From Shewanella eurypsychrophilus (GTDB lineage Bacteria > Pseudomonadota > Gammaproteobacteria > Enterobacterales > Shewanellaceae), in NCBI RefSeq assembly GCF_007004545.3, contig NZ_CP045503.2:2574501-2638500 (forward strand): 64,000 nucleotides of DNA, given 5' to 3'. This document shows, in pieces, positions 39,387 to 49,221 of this stretch. The first letter of the stretch is position 1. The number at the start of each line of letters is the position of its first letter. A program made the position numbers and the translations under genes. The notes beneath the pieces were generated by a model. It was not told the DNA's origin and ran no database searches. It was given only the letters and a program-made list of their open reading frames with translations.

Positions 39387-42300
39387 ATGAAATCATCGTA
39401 TCCCAACAAACATAATGAACAGAAGCAGGGGCTATTACTGCCCGTGCTTTTTCTGATTTCACTCCTATCACTTGTATTTTATTTACTCATCGTTCTTCTT
39501 CCTGAGTTCTTACTTAATGGCCCCGTTACTCAAGGTAAATCTTTCAAGGATATGAATGTCATCAAGGGGGGGAGCGCACCGACTCCACTCACTTTAAAAC
39601 ATAGAGAGCCAAGCCATAGAATACTTTTAGAGCATAAACCTAACGCGTTAAATGCCATTAAAGACACTCACACAGGGATATTTAAGCAGCTAAGAACTGC
39701 CAATACTCAGGTAACACGTACAGATGAAGAGACTAGCGATCAGTTTGAGCTAACCCGGATTCAAAAACGTTTTACTAAACCCGCGATGCAGGTTAACCCT
39801 AAAGAATTTAAGCAACACAGACGTATAATTCAGGGCGAAGTGATAACTGCAAATACGAGCCTTCATGATGCTTCATCATTAGCCCAAGTTGATGAGGTAA
39901 ATTCAGGCATTAAGGATAACTTTGATCCATTGGCACTGAGAATCGCTCCTAAAGTGTTAGAGAGTCCTGATACTTGTAAGCGGTTAATCACAATACCTTA
40001 TCAGACACTCCCGGTCTCTCAAGAACTCTTTCTTATTAGCCAGCTCAAATACGGTAACTTGGTCATTAGCAATGAGCTGTTTGCATATCAGCAAGAAGGA
40101 AAGCTATATCTTCCTATTCAGTTACTTGCCGAGCTTTTAATGCTCCCTGTTAAGCTCAATATTGACACCTTGTCTTTAAGTGGTTGGTATCTAACTCCTG
40201 ATAGAAACATTGATATTAGTAGTCATTTAATGATGTTTTGGGGCAACAGTGACCACTGTAGTGTTCAAGAGAGCAATATCTATTTTGATGACTGGGATAT
40301 CTATATTGAACTTACAATCATAGAACAAATGTTTGGTTTGAATATCAATTTTGAACCATCAAGGCAGCGTTTCAACATTAAAGAGTCGAGTTTTATCCCA
40401 CTTTCACAGATACAAGATAGGAGGAGGCGATATGATCTGTTCAGTGCCCAAAAGGGTCAAAATGATCAATTGACTGTTCGAGAGATAAAGCGAGAAGACG
40501 CTATGCTTGGTGATCTTGCTATGAGCGTTGATCTTGGAATTACCTCTCAAAAAAAAGAACATATCGAAGAGACTAGCGTCGAAGGGTTTATTCAAGCTAG
40601 AACAGATTTTGCTGGTCATAATGTCTATGCAAGCTACTCATGGTCTGAAACAGATGAAGTGATTAACGCCTATATTGAGAAAACACTATCAGATTCTTGG
40701 CTAAAGCATTATCGCATAGGCAGCATTGAATCCCATTCTTTACCATTAATTTCTGAGTCTAGTGAAGGCAAGGGCATTAGATTGACAGCAGGAGATGGAT
40801 TCACTCAAGACTTTCGGCATATCACAATAGAGGGAGAAATTGAGCCTGATTGGGATGTCGAACTCTATAGAAATAATAGCCTAATCGATATACAAAGGGC
40901 GGGCTCTGATGCACGTTATCGTTTTGTACAGGTGCCATTTTTTATCGGTCTTAATCAATATCAATTGAGGTTTTATGGACCCAGTGGCGAAACACGTACA
41001 GAAACGTTCAGTAAAATGTTGGATAACTCAGTCTTAGAGCAAGGTCAGTTAGGTTTTAGCTTCGGCTCGCTGCAAAGGGAACAAGATGAGTTACAACTTC
41101 ATTATGTTAACGCTAATTGGGCCGTGACAGAGAGTCTCACTACAAACTTATCATTGGTTCAGCAAGAAGTTGCTGATAATGATTGGTTAACCATTCCCAA
41201 GCTTGGTATCAATTTCATAGGTGGTGAACATCTCATCCAAATTAACTACGCCAGTACTTCTAAAGGTTATGCTACAGGTGTCGCAGTGCAAGGCAGCAAG
41301 AAACACATCGATTGGTTAGCGGATTGGGAGTATTTTGATAACTTTAATTCGTGGGAGAACCCTAATGAAACACTGGAACAGCAAGCGAGTTTAAATGTGA
41401 ATGGTAGCATCGACGACTCTGGTATGAGCTGGGCACTTTCTGGCAGCTGGAAAGACTATTCCATGTCCACTGATCTATTGCAGTTTAATGCCGCATTAAT
41501 GGGCCGATTTAATCTACTTTCATACAGTAATGAATTGAGGTGGCAGTCAGCGATAGGTAAAGACAGAGTGTATAATCGTATGGCGGCCTCAGGCAGATTA
41601 GGTGAGTGGTACCTTAGGTCATATGTTGACTTGTCTATTTCACCTGAGCTTGAGGTTAATCAGTGGGTCGTCAATGCGAACTCATCAATCAATGACCGTA
41701 TAAATTACCAAGTGGAGATCAATTACCAGCCTCAAGCTATTGATGCTTTTAGGGTTAGAAACTCTATTGCCTATCTTTTCGACCACAGTTCGTTACGGTT
41801 AGTACTTGATAATGATTCCGATGGTGATTGGTACGCTCAACTGAAATGGAATAGCTCTTTGCTGTGGCAGCCTGAATCTAATTTATGGCTACTGGATCGT
41901 GTGAGCCACCTAAATACTGGCGCCGTAAAGATTGTGGCTTTTCAGGATGATAATGCCAATAGCCTGTTTGATACAGATGAGCTAGCAATAAGTGGTTTAA
42001 GTTTTTCAGGGCACAGTCAAACATCTGCCAGTACCAATCAAGATGGTGAGTTACTGATAACTCATTTGCAAACGACACGTCCTCAGCGCCTTCTACTTAA
42101 AGAGTCAAGTTTGCCCGATCCCTTCCTCATCCCATTAATGATGGCTGTAACTGTTAACCCCCATCCTGGTCATGTACAAAAGGTGCTCTATCCGGTGTTA
42201 TACACAGCAGAGCTTGAAGGAAGCGCCATGCTACTAGATGGTAAAAAACAGCTGCCTGCCAAAGGTATGCTGGTTACATTAGTAAGCACAGATGATAATC

Positions 42301-42458
42301 GAAAATACAAAACGAGGGTTGAATATGATGGAGTCTATATATTTGATCGCGTTCTACCTGGCCGTTATCAGCTTTCAATAGAAGACAAGTTCACACAACA
42401 AATTAATGTGAAGCCTGGTGAGTACATGGTACTAGAGTCAGTGAGTATCCTAAACTAG
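39387..42458 (+). CDS. Large usher-like outer-membrane protein with N-terminal hydrophobic helix
   Basis: 1,023 residues from ATG 39387 (TTG at 39375 is the longer option). Residues about 12-40 are a very hydrophobic helix (LLLPVLFLISLLSLVFYLLI), not a typical cleavable signal. Residues about 45-190 are charged and probably extended. From about 200 on the pattern is that of chaperone-usher or TcfC-type ushers: LYLPIQLLAELLMLPVKL, VELYRNNSLIDIQRAGSDAR, FFIGLNQYQLRFYGPSGETR, then many alternating beta strands, and a C-terminal carboxypeptidase-regulatory-like module (FQDDNANSLFDTDELAISGL). I call it usher-like rather than an assigned family. It lies between chaperone and second subunit. Confidence 0.72.
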   Translation: MKSSYPNKHNEQKQGLLLPVLFLISLLSLVFYLLIVLLPEFLLNGPVTQGKSFKDMNVIKGGSAPTPLTLKHREPSHRILLEHKPNALNAIKDTHTGIFKQLRTANTQVTRTDEETSDQFELTRIQKRFTKPAMQVNPKEFKQHRRIIQGEVITANTSLHDASSLAQVDEVNSGIKDNFDPLALRIAPKVLESPDTCKRLITIPYQTLPVSQELFLISQLKYGNLVISNELFAYQQEGKLYLPIQLLAELLMLPVKLNIDTLSLSGWYLTPDRNIDISSHLMMFWGNSDHCSVQESNIYFDDWDIYIELTIIEQMFGLNINFEPSRQRFNIKESSFIPLSQIQDRRRRYDLFSAQKGQNDQLTVREIKREDAMLGDLAMSVDLGITSQKKEHIEETSVEGFIQARTDFAGHNVYASYSWSETDEVINAYIEKTLSDSWLKHYRIGSIESHSLPLISESSEGKGIRLTAGDGFTQDFRHITIEGEIEPDWDVELYRNNSLIDIQRAGSDARYRFVQVPFFIGLNQYQLRFYGPSGETRTETFSKMLDNSVLEQGQLGFSFGSLQREQDELQLHYVNANWAVTESLTTNLSLVQQEVADNDWLTIPKLGINFIGGEHLIQINYASTSKGYATGVAVQGSKKHIDWLADWEYFDNFNSWENPNETLEQQASLNVNGSIDDSGMSWALSGSWKDYSMSTDLLQFNAALMGRFNLLSYSNELRWQSAIGKDRVYNRMAASGRLGEWYLRSYVDLSISPELEVNQWVVNANSSINDRINYQVEINYQPQAIDAFRVRNSIAYLFDHSSLRLVLDNDSDGDWYAQLKWNSSLLWQPESNLWLLDRVSHLNTGAVKIVAFQDDNANSLFDTDELAISGLSFSGHSQTSASTNQDGELLITHLQTTRPQRLLLKESSLPDPFLIPLMMAVTVNPHPGHVQKVLYPVLYTAELEGSAMLLDGKKQLPAKGMLVTLVSTDDNRKYKTRVEYDGVYIFDRVLPGRYQLSIEDKFTQQINVKPGEYMVLESVSILN

Positions 42459-42541
42459 CTCTGTGGGAGCACTATTGGAGATGAGATGAGTCAATCTTAG
42501 AAGTTTTTAGCAAGTTGTTAGCTACACACTATACTCGTTGA

Positions 42542-42985
42542 GTGTCTCTCTATTTAGAAATTATCATGTTAAATGCCTTTGTTTTAGCATCTGTTATGGG
42601 CCAAGCTAGCATTAATCTAGTGCAACCAATTCTAATCATAGAGAAAAGCACGATTAACTTTGGAGATGTACAAAACTACCCTAATTCCACTTGCACCCTT
42701 AGTCTCTTCGAGCGTCAAGGTAGCGGATGCTTAGCATCTGAATGGCGCAGTGGCACTTTTCATTTAAGTGGGCTAGCTAATAAGCGTGTCACTATTGAGT
42801 TAGTTGCATTGAAACACGAGAAGTACAGTTTCACTCCATTTCTATCAAATGGCTTGCAATCTCAGACCTATGATCTCAAAACGGGTGAATTAGATATCGA
42901 CATTGGGGCTGAACTCACATTGAACACTTTATTAGAGTCTGGGATATATAACATAAATTATTTAATTGAAGTTGTTTATGAATAG
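42542..42985 (+). CDS. Second DUF4402-like subunit (putative minor or tip pilin)
   Basis: 147 residues. Signal-like start (LEIIMLNAFVLASVMGQA), then INLVQPILIIEKSTINFGDV, the same FGD strand as in the major subunit, cysteines in STCTLSLFERQGSGCLASEW spaced like those of the major subunit, and an ending NINYLIEVVYE close in pattern to TYTVDVTY of the first. The two subunits are thus paralogues flanking chaperone and usher. GTG 42542 or ATG 42566 could be the start. It is 83 bases after the usher gene. Confidence 0.7.
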   Translation: MSLYLEIIMLNAFVLASVMGQASINLVQPILIIEKSTINFGDVQNYPNSTCTLSLFERQGSGCLASEWRSGTFHLSGLANKRVTIELVALKHEKYSFTPFLSNGLQSQTYDLKTGELDIDIGAELTLNTLLESGIYNINYLIEVVYE

Positions 42986-43657
42986 GCGGTTTTTAAATGA
43001 CTTCTAAATATGTCTGCAGTTGGTAAATCGCTTGATTCTTTATCTGCAACCTATAAAAAGTCACAATTGAGTACCTCTTGATAATTATTTAAATGAATGG
43101 TTAACGATGGATTAGTTTATTTAAAATAAGTTACATAATGTATCGGCTTGGCAATTGTTAATACTTTATATTAAAACTAACGAGGCGTATAAAAAGTCTG
43201 AACCTATACTGAACCCTACAAAAAACAAAACTACCAATGCTTGACTTCAATCAATTAAAGCCCGAGGAATGGCATATTTTATAAATGGATAAGCTCAAAG
43301 TGTGACGCGGGTCACACTTCTCGTTTTTGTGCAGGTTGATAAACTGTTAAGGCGTGTGCAGGTTTAATCTCTATCTTTATTAACGTTATATAGTTTTTTG
43401 TTCTGTTATTAACATGTTTGACCCCTTTCAGTTTGATAATTAGTTTCATTAGCTACCAAAGTCACACCTATTATTAACCTTTCATTATCAGAGGTTAATT
43501 AAAATAGGCATTGACTGAATTATGGTGAAACTACAGTATCAATTCAACGCCTACAATTTCGTTTGATTAACCTATATAGGGTGACGATTAAATAAATAAG
43601 ATTGGCGCAAAATAACAACAAAATAAGTAAGTAATAATAGTTAGGGAGTAAATCTTA
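42986..43657. other. Intergenic region, 672 bp, upstream of the TonB-dependent receptor
   Basis: It contains a CRP-type palindrome (43299-43318) and a second inverted repeat, ATTAACCT at 43473-43480 with AGGTTAAT at 43492-43499, which may be an operator. There are no open frames of note. The long leader suggests complex control of the receptor gene. Confidence 0.5.
43299..43318. promoter_or_regulatory. CRP/FNR-superfamily palindrome
   Basis: AAGTGTGACGCGGGTCACACTT carries perfect TGTGA and TCACA half-sites with a six-base spacer, the CRP consensus. It lies about 340 bases before the receptor start. Confidence 0.6.
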
Positions 43658-46189
43658 ATGATAAGAACATCACTGCATAAGAGTAATAAATTATCTCAAG
43701 CGATTAAGCTTGGGTTAATCGCATCAGTTTCAACAGCAGCTTTTACAGTTTCTAGTACTGCAGTCGCTCAAGAAGAAACTGCCAATGTGGAACGCATTGC
43801 AGTAACTGGCTCCCGCATTCAGCGTCAAGATATGGAAACGGCCTCACCGGTTACCATTATCGATGCTGCAACAATTAAAGCAGAAGGTTTCACTTCTGTA
43901 GACCAAATGCTACAAGCACAGACATCAATGGCAGGTGCAGCTGTTGGTTCAAGCACTAACAACGGTGCAGACGGTGTTGCTCAGGTTGACCTGCGTGGTA
44001 TGGGCTCACAACGTACTTTAGTATTGCTAAATGGTCGCCGTATGGTTAACTCAGGTTCTGGTGCAGACAGCGCTGTGGATCTTAACTCTATTCCAGTAGC
44101 AATGATTGCACGTGTAGAAATTCTAAAAGATGGTGCTTCAGCTGTATATGGCTCAGATGCCATCGCTGGTGTAGTTAACATCATCACTAAGAAAGATTTT
44201 GAAGGCTTCCAGATTGATGTTACTGGCGGTATGACTGATAAGAGCGACGGTGAAAACGGCGAAATCAGTGCACTTTACGGCTTTAATACAGATACAGGTA
44301 ACTACACATTTGGTGCTGCTTACTCTGAGCGTCGCGGCGTTATTCAGTCTGACCGTGACTGGACAGATCCAGGTGCGAGCTCATTTATTCCAAATGGCTC
44401 TCTTGGCGGTATGGTTAAAGATGAAAACGGTAACTGGGTAGATCGTGAAGAAGGGTACGATTATACACAAGACAGTTTTTACCAGACGCCTAGTAAGCGC
44501 TACAGCTTGTTCGCCAACATGACTCAAGAGCTTGGCGGTGACCTAGTGTTAACCGGTGATATCCTTTACACCAAGCGTAAGTCAAACCAGCAGATGGCCC
44601 CTCAGCCTGCTAACCTCGACTTAGACGTTTGTGAAGCGGGTGACGATCCTCTTACCTGTATAGAACTTGACCAAGACATGATCGATGCAGGCATCACGCC
44701 AAACGACAAAGGACAAGTTAACTACAGAAAACGTATGACTGATGTAGGTCCACGTATCTATACTCAGGACACAGATACATTGCGTGTTTCTGCAGCTCTA
44801 GCAGGCTCTCTCGATATTAATACCGGTATGGATTGGGATATTTCCTACACTTACGGTAAGAACAAAGCTGATACTGCGGTAGAAAACTCGATCAATGCAT
44901 CAATCATGACGAATGCAATCTATGCAGATCAAGATGCTTGGTTTACCGGTCAGCCGATGACAGACCAAGATTTGCTAGATAGTGTTGCTTACACTGAACA
45001 AGCTGATGGTGGTAATGAGCAACATGTTATCTCTGCAGGACTAACTGGTGAGTTATTTGACCTTGATGCAGGTGCAGTTGCATATGCTATCGGTGCAGAA
45101 TATCGTTATGAAAGTGGATATTACAATCCAGACCCAATTGTTGTAGCGGGTGAAAGTACTGCTGCTCAGCAAGATCCTACTGATGGTAACTACAACGTAA
45201 TTTCTGTGTTCCAGGAAGTAAGCGTTCCATTTACTGAAAAGCTAACTGGTGAGTTCGCACTACGATTTGACGAATACTCGACATTCGGTAACGCATCTAC
45301 ATGGAAAATAGGTCTAACATACGCAGCGACAGATGACTTGATGCTTCGTGGTGTTGCAGCAACAGGCTTCCGTGCTCCTAGCGTCAGCGAGCTATACGGC
45401 GGAAACTCTGGTTCATTCGATTACCTAGTTGATCCTTGGAAAAATGAGCAAGACCCACAGATCTTAGTTATTCGTACGTCAGATGAAGATCTTAAACCAG
45501 AAGAGTCAGAGTCTTACACAGCAGGTTTAGTATATTCGCCTAGCTATGTTGATGGCCTGTCACTGACTGTCGATTACTGGCGCTTTAAAGTAACCAATGC
45601 GATTGCGCGTATGGATACTCAAAATGGTCTAAACAACTGTTATGCAGGTGACCAAGCAGCATGTGAAGCGTTCAATATTGGACCAGATGGTGATTTAGAT
45701 AACCTAACAAACTCACTAACTAACGTCGGTTACCAAGACACTAGCGGTATCGATTTTAACTTAGCCTATAACTTTGAAGTGTTAAACCTAGATTGGACCA
45801 TTAGCAATGACACGACTTACTTGTTGAACTTTGAGCAAGATGGCGTTGATTACACTAATACCATCGATGGCAACTTCGGTGCATATGCTCAAGTACGTAA
45901 CAACTTCAGCATCAAAGCTGGCCAAGACGACTGGAGTGTAATGTACTTCAACCGTTATATCGGTGAGATGGATGATTTAGGTGCAGGTACTAAAGTTGAT
46001 TCAGTTCTTTATCATAATGTTTCAGCAAGTTACTTCATCAATGATGCTTGGATGGTAAGTGCTGGTGTTAAGAACTTGACTGACGAAGAGCCATCAACGG
46101 TTTCTAACGGCAGTGACGGTGGAACGGTACCAGAAGTCTATGACACCATTGGTCGTCAGTACTATGCTGGTGTGACTGTTAAGTTCTAA
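43658..46189 (+). CDS. TonB-dependent outer-membrane receptor
   Basis: 843 residues. Signal peptide SVSTAAFTVSSTAVAQ (before EETA), a plug domain at about 45-175 with VERIAVTGSRIQRQD (TonB box region), QMLQAQTSMAGAA, VDLRGMGSQRTLVLLNGRRM and VEILKDGASAVYGSDAIAGV, then a 22-stranded barrel ending AGVTVKF with terminal aromatic residue. It imports some large or scarce ligand using TonB energy; the plug resembles those of carbohydrate, nucleoside or peptide receptors of Shewanella and relatives, so the ligand is not known. It is monocistronic, with a terminator right after. Confidence 0.9.
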   Translation: MIRTSLHKSNKLSQAIKLGLIASVSTAAFTVSSTAVAQEETANVERIAVTGSRIQRQDMETASPVTIIDAATIKAEGFTSVDQMLQAQTSMAGAAVGSSTNNGADGVAQVDLRGMGSQRTLVLLNGRRMVNSGSGADSAVDLNSIPVAMIARVEILKDGASAVYGSDAIAGVVNIITKKDFEGFQIDVTGGMTDKSDGENGEISALYGFNTDTGNYTFGAAYSERRGVIQSDRDWTDPGASSFIPNGSLGGMVKDENGNWVDREEGYDYTQDSFYQTPSKRYSLFANMTQELGGDLVLTGDILYTKRKSNQQMAPQPANLDLDVCEAGDDPLTCIELDQDMIDAGITPNDKGQVNYRKRMTDVGPRIYTQDTDTLRVSAALAGSLDINTGMDWDISYTYGKNKADTAVENSINASIMTNAIYADQDAWFTGQPMTDQDLLDSVAYTEQADGGNEQHVISAGLTGELFDLDAGAVAYAIGAEYRYESGYYNPDPIVVAGESTAAQQDPTDGNYNVISVFQEVSVPFTEKLTGEFALRFDEYSTFGNASTWKIGLTYAATDDLMLRGVAATGFRAPSVSELYGGNSGSFDYLVDPWKNEQDPQILVIRTSDEDLKPEESESYTAGLVYSPSYVDGLSLTVDYWRFKVTNAIARMDTQNGLNNCYAGDQAACEAFNIGPDGDLDNLTNSLTNVGYQDTSGIDFNLAYNFEVLNLDWTISNDTTYLLNFEQDGVDYTNTIDGNFGAYAQVRNNFSIKAGQDDWSVMYFNRYIGEMDDLGAGTKVDSVLYHNVSASYFINDAWMVSAGVKNLTDEEPSTVSNGSDGGTVPEVYDTIGRQYYAGVTVKF

Positions 46190-46213
46190 GCTTAGTTGAT
46201 TACAGATTTAAAT

Positions 46214-46240
46214 AAAAAGCGCCGAAAGGCGCTTTTTTTA
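46214..46240. terminator. Bidirectional terminator between TonB receptor and gloA
   Basis: AAAAAGCGCC at 46214-46223 and GGCGCTTTTT at 46228-46237 with a GAAA loop. It has T-tracts on both strands, so it can serve the receptor gene and the convergent gloA. Confidence 0.9.
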
Positions 46241-46263
46241 TGCTTATAAATAGGTGGAAATAT

Positions 46264-46674
46264 TTAACCTAAGCCTTTCGATGCAGAGCTCATCTGAATA
46301 AGCTCGATTTTGTATCCATCAGGATCTTCCACAAATGCTATCTCTGTACTGCCGCCAGCAACGGGGCCTGGTGCACGTATGACTTTACCTCCAGCAGCTT
46401 TAATGGCTTTACAGCGTGCATAAATATCCTCTTCGCCTATGGCTAAATGTCCGAAGGCATTTCCCATATCATAGCGGTCAGCATCCCAGTTATGGGTAAG
46501 CTCGATGACAGCACTGCCACTGGATTCATCACCAAAGCCCACGAACGCTAAAGTGTACCTATATTCACTATTTTCTGATTTTCTAAGGAGATCCATACCC
46601 ATTACTTCAGTGTAAAAATGGATGCTTTTGTCTAAATTGATGACACGGATCATGGTATGAAGAAGCTGCGACAT
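46264..46674 (-). CDS. gloA: Lactoylglutathione lyase (glyoxalase I)
   Basis: Converts the methylglyoxal-glutathione hemithioacetal to S-lactoylglutathione, a detoxification step. 136 residues, VOC fold. Seen: LLHTMIRVINLDKSIHFYTE, MGMDLLRKSEN, AVIELTHNWDADRYDMG, FGHLAIGEEDI and AFVEDPDGYKIELIQ. The metal residues (His in LLHTM, Glu in VIELT, His in GHLAI, Glu in KIELI) are all present, giving the nickel-type bacterial enzyme. Confidence 0.96.
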   Translation of the reverse strand: MSQLLHTMIRVINLDKSIHFYTEVMGMDLLRKSENSEYRYTLAFVGFGDESSGSAVIELTHNWDADRYDMGNAFGHLAIGEEDIYARCKAIKAAGGKVIRAPGPVAGGSTEIAFVEDPDGYKIELIQMSSASKGLG

Positions 46675-46913
46675 TGAAACCTCGATGGCTGTATTTTGGC
46701 TCTGTTTTGTTAAATTCAGATATTATGACATTCTGCTCATGCAGTGATGCGAGTATAACCTATTGATCTAGTCCATTACCTTGCTTTTAGACCACTTTCT
46801 TTAAGATTAAACACTGATTAAGATCACAAATTAGCGAGGTTTTGATGTGAATTAGTGCCATTTATTAAGATAATTATGATTAGAACATTACTGACATTGA
46901 CTGGAAATAATTA

Positions 46914-46997
46914 ATGAATATTGAATTAAAAATGGCATTTGGTTTGAGTGCAGTTATCGGCACATGCTTATCTATCTTCTTTTGGAGTATGTTTTAA
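46914..46997 (+). CDS. Candidate 27-residue single-helix membrane microprotein
   Basis: ATG at 46914 to TAA at 46997. The peptide begins MNIELKMAFGLSAVIG and ends SIFFWSMF: a short amphipathic head and one hydrophobic helix of about 20 residues with a cysteine. A GGA lies about 11 bases before the start, and a very strong terminator follows after 45 bases, which suggests a real transcription unit. It could be too short to be listed by gene finders. I do not recognise it; conservation is the test. Confidence 0.4.
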   Translation: MNIELKMAFGLSAVIGTCLSIFFWSMF

Positions 46998-47041
46998 TAT
47001 TTCAATAAATATTAAAACTGATGGGTATAAAATAAGTATTT

Positions 47042-47080
47042 CCCCATAAAAAAAGCCGCATTGCGGCTTTTTTTATGGGG
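47042..47080. terminator. Bidirectional terminator with 19-bp perfect stem
   Basis: CCCCATAAAAAAAGCCGCA at 47042-47060 is matched perfectly by its complement ending at 47080. T-tracts occur on both strands, so it can end the microprotein unit and the rnf-nth transcript coming the other way (nth stops at 47100). Confidence 0.9.
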
Positions 47081-47099
47081 GGGATTTGCAAGATTATTG

Positions 47100-47741
47100 T
47101 CATTCGTCAGGGTAGATTTTGTCTTTGAACTCACAAAGTTCTTCGATCAAACAACTACCACAACGAGGCTTTCTGGCGAGGCAGGTATACCGACCTTGCA
47201 GAATAAACCAGTGGTGGACGTCAACCTTAAACTCCGCAGGCACAACTTTAAGCATCTTGTCTTCAACTTGGTCGACATTCTTGCCCATGGCGAATTTTGT
47301 TCGATTAGCGACTCTAAAAATATGAGTATCTACGGCTATAGTGGGCCAACCAAACGCCGTATTGAGTACGACATTGGCGGTTTTTCTTCCTACGCCAGGT
47401 AAAGATTCAAGTGCTTCTCGATTTTCCGGCACTTCACCGTTATATTTATCGAGTAAAATAGCGCAGGCTTTATTAACGTTAATTGCTTTATTATTATATA
47501 AGCCAATGGTTTTGATATAGTCTTTGAGCCCATCGACACCTAAGTCATAGATAGATTGAGCGGTATTCGCCACCACAAAGAGTTTATCTGTGGCCTTATT
47601 GACACTGACATCAGTCGCTTGGGCTGACAAGGTGACGGCAACTAATAACTCAAACGGGCTGGAGAAGTTAAGCTCTGTCTCCGGATGAGGGTTGTTGTCT
47701 CTTAAAATTTCTAATATTCGCTGTCGTTTATCTTTATTCAT
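47100..47741 (-). CDS. nth: Endonuclease III
   Basis: DNA glycosylase/AP lyase for oxidised pyrimidines. 213 residues. Helix-hairpin-helix LPGVGRKTANVVLN with the catalytic lysine in it, the catalytic Asp in TIAVDTHIFRVANRT, and a complete 4Fe-4S loop C-x6-C-x2-C-x5-C (CLARKPRC, GSC, LIEELC). It is the last gene of the rnf operon, the usual arrangement in gamma-proteobacteria; a hairpin separates it from rnfE. Confidence 0.97.
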   Translation of the reverse strand: MNKDKRQRILEILRDNNPHPETELNFSSPFELLVAVTLSAQATDVSVNKATDKLFVVANTAQSIYDLGVDGLKDYIKTIGLYNNKAINVNKACAILLDKYNGEVPENREALESLPGVGRKTANVVLNTAFGWPTIAVDTHIFRVANRTKFAMGKNVDQVEDKMLKVVPAEFKVDVHHWFILQGRYTCLARKPRCGSCLIEELCEFKDKIYPDE

Positions 47742-47785
47742 TGCTCGATCAACATTCTTATTATTTTAATGGTTGCTAGCAGGAG

Positions 47786-47811
47786 GCTAGGTGTCTTGAT
47801 TAGCACCTAGC
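47786..47811. other. Hairpin between rnfE and nth
   Basis: GCTAGGTG at 47786-47793 pairs perfectly with CACCTAGC at 47804-47811. It follows the rnfE stop by two bases in the direction of transcription and lacks a T-tract, so it may protect the rnf messenger end or lower nth expression. Confidence 0.5.
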
Positions 47812-47812
47812 A

Positions 47813-48571
47813 TTAACCTACTTTGGTTATTCTTGCTCTCGTCACTGCTACTGGGTTAGTAACATTAGGTTGCCTGTCTGCAATCTTCTTATCAATAACA
47901 TTCTTAAGTGCGATTAAAAAGCCCATACCGATAAATGCACCAGGTGGCAGCATAGCAAGAAGAAAGCTAGTTTCAAATTGCCACAACTGAATCGTTAACC
48001 CTGCAGCCCAGTCACCTAACAAAAGTTCTGCTCCGTCAAATAACGTGCCTTGACCTAAAATTTCTCTTCCGGCACCTAAAATGGCAAGAACGATTAAGAA
48101 ACCTAACCCCATCATAAGGCCATCAAAGGCAGACTTGGCCAGTGAATTACGGGAAGCGAATGCTTCTGCGCGACCAATGATGACACAGTTAGTGACAATC
48201 AAGGGTAAGAAAATCCCTAAAGATAAGTACAGGCCGTAGGCATAGGCATTAATGAGCAATTGGACACTGGTGACGAGTGCGGCGATGATCATCACAAATA
48301 CTGGGATACGGATCTCTTTAGGCACATAATCTTTTACCAGTGAAACTAAAATATTTGAGCCAATCAACACAAGCATTGTGGCTAAGCCTAATCCTAAGGC
48401 ATTGGTTAACGTTGCTGTCACCGCTAATAATGGACAAAGACCTAATAGCTGTACAAGACCTGGATTATTTTTCCATAAACCTTGATAGGCAATCTCTTTG
48501 TACTCACTCAATACTGGAGTTTTTTCCTTGCTAGCGGTTTCATCTAGCGTATCTAGACCTGATTCACTCAT
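47813..48571 (-). CDS. rnfE: Rnf complex subunit RnfE (RsxE)
   Basis: Integral membrane subunit of the ion-pumping NADH:ferredoxin oxidoreductase. 252 residues with six membrane helices, [20 protein letters not shown] near the start and the conserved [20 protein letters not shown], which holds the membrane Fe-S cysteine shared with RnfA. RnfE and RnfA are inverted homologues that form the ion path. Its start overlaps the end of rnfG by four bases. Confidence 0.97.
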   Translation of the reverse strand: MSESGLDTLDETASKEKTPVLSEYKEIAYQGLWKNNPGLVQLLGLCPLLAVTATLTNALGLGLATMLVLIGSNILVSLVKDYVPKEIRIPVFVMIIAALVTSVQLLINAYAYGLYLSLGIFLPLIVTNCVIIGRAEAFASRNSLAKSAFDGLMMGLGFLIVLAILGAGREILGQGTLFDGAELLLGDWAAGLTIQLWQFETSFLLAMLPPGAFIGMGFLIALKNVIDKKIADRQPNVTNPVAVTRARITKVG

Positions 48572-49206
48572 TGGTAGTCGACCTCACAATTAGCTGGACG
48601 CTGAAGCAACATTTCATGGTTTTCATTAAAGTAAAGCAGCACATTTTTAACTGCGTTAACGTAAGCTCTTGGTGTGATGGTAGCCCCGGTAAACTGGTCA
48701 AAGTCACCACCGTCTTTTTTTACTCTCCAGCGTTTGCTATCTTCTGAATTAAGTGATTTCTGGTTAAAACTGAGGACCCAATCAGATTTTCTAAGATCGA
48801 TTTTATCACCGAGTCCAGGTGTTTCTGCGTGTGTTAGGGTTCTGACGCCTAATACAGTCCCTTGGCTATCAATACCAATGATCAACTTGATATTGCCGTT
48901 ATATCCATCTGGTGCGACGGCCTCTATGGCAATTGCTACAGGGATTGATTGATAGCTTGCGATGTAAGCGGGTAGAGGTTCATCAATACCTAATGCCTCT
49001 TCATTGTGTATCAGAATACAGTGCTGAGTCAGCTCATTATCATAAATGCTACTGGGTATGAGTTGATGCAGGGTACGTCGCAACTCAATTTGTTGTTGCT
49101 CGATAATCTTATCTGCCGTCTGCTGATTGACGATAGCGACAAAAGCAGTACATAACAGAGCAAATAAACCCAATAAAAAGCCATTTCTTATCATAGAGTT
49201 TTTCAT
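48568..49206 (-). CDS. rnfG: Rnf complex subunit RnfG, covalent flavoprotein
   Basis: 212 residues. One N-terminal membrane helix ([18 protein letters not shown]) and a periplasmic FMN-binding domain. The flavinylation site reads [12 protein letters not shown], with Thr as FMN carrier (family motif S/T-GAT). [19 protein letters not shown] is also typical. GAGGAA precedes the ATG. An ApbE enzyme, not in this window, would attach the FMN. Confidence 0.96.
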   Translation of the reverse strand: MKNSMIRNGFLLGLFALLCTAFVAIVNQQTADKIIEQQQIELRRTLHQLIPSSIYDNELTQHCILIHNEEALGIDEPLPAYIASYQSIPVAIAIEAVAPDGYNGNIKLIIGIDSQGTVLGVRTLTHAETPGLGDKIDLRKSDWVLSFNQKSLNSEDSKRWRVKKDGGDFDQFTGATITPRAYVNAVKNVLLYFNENHEMLLQRPANCEVDYQ

Positions 49207-49221
49207 ATGAAATTCCTCATG

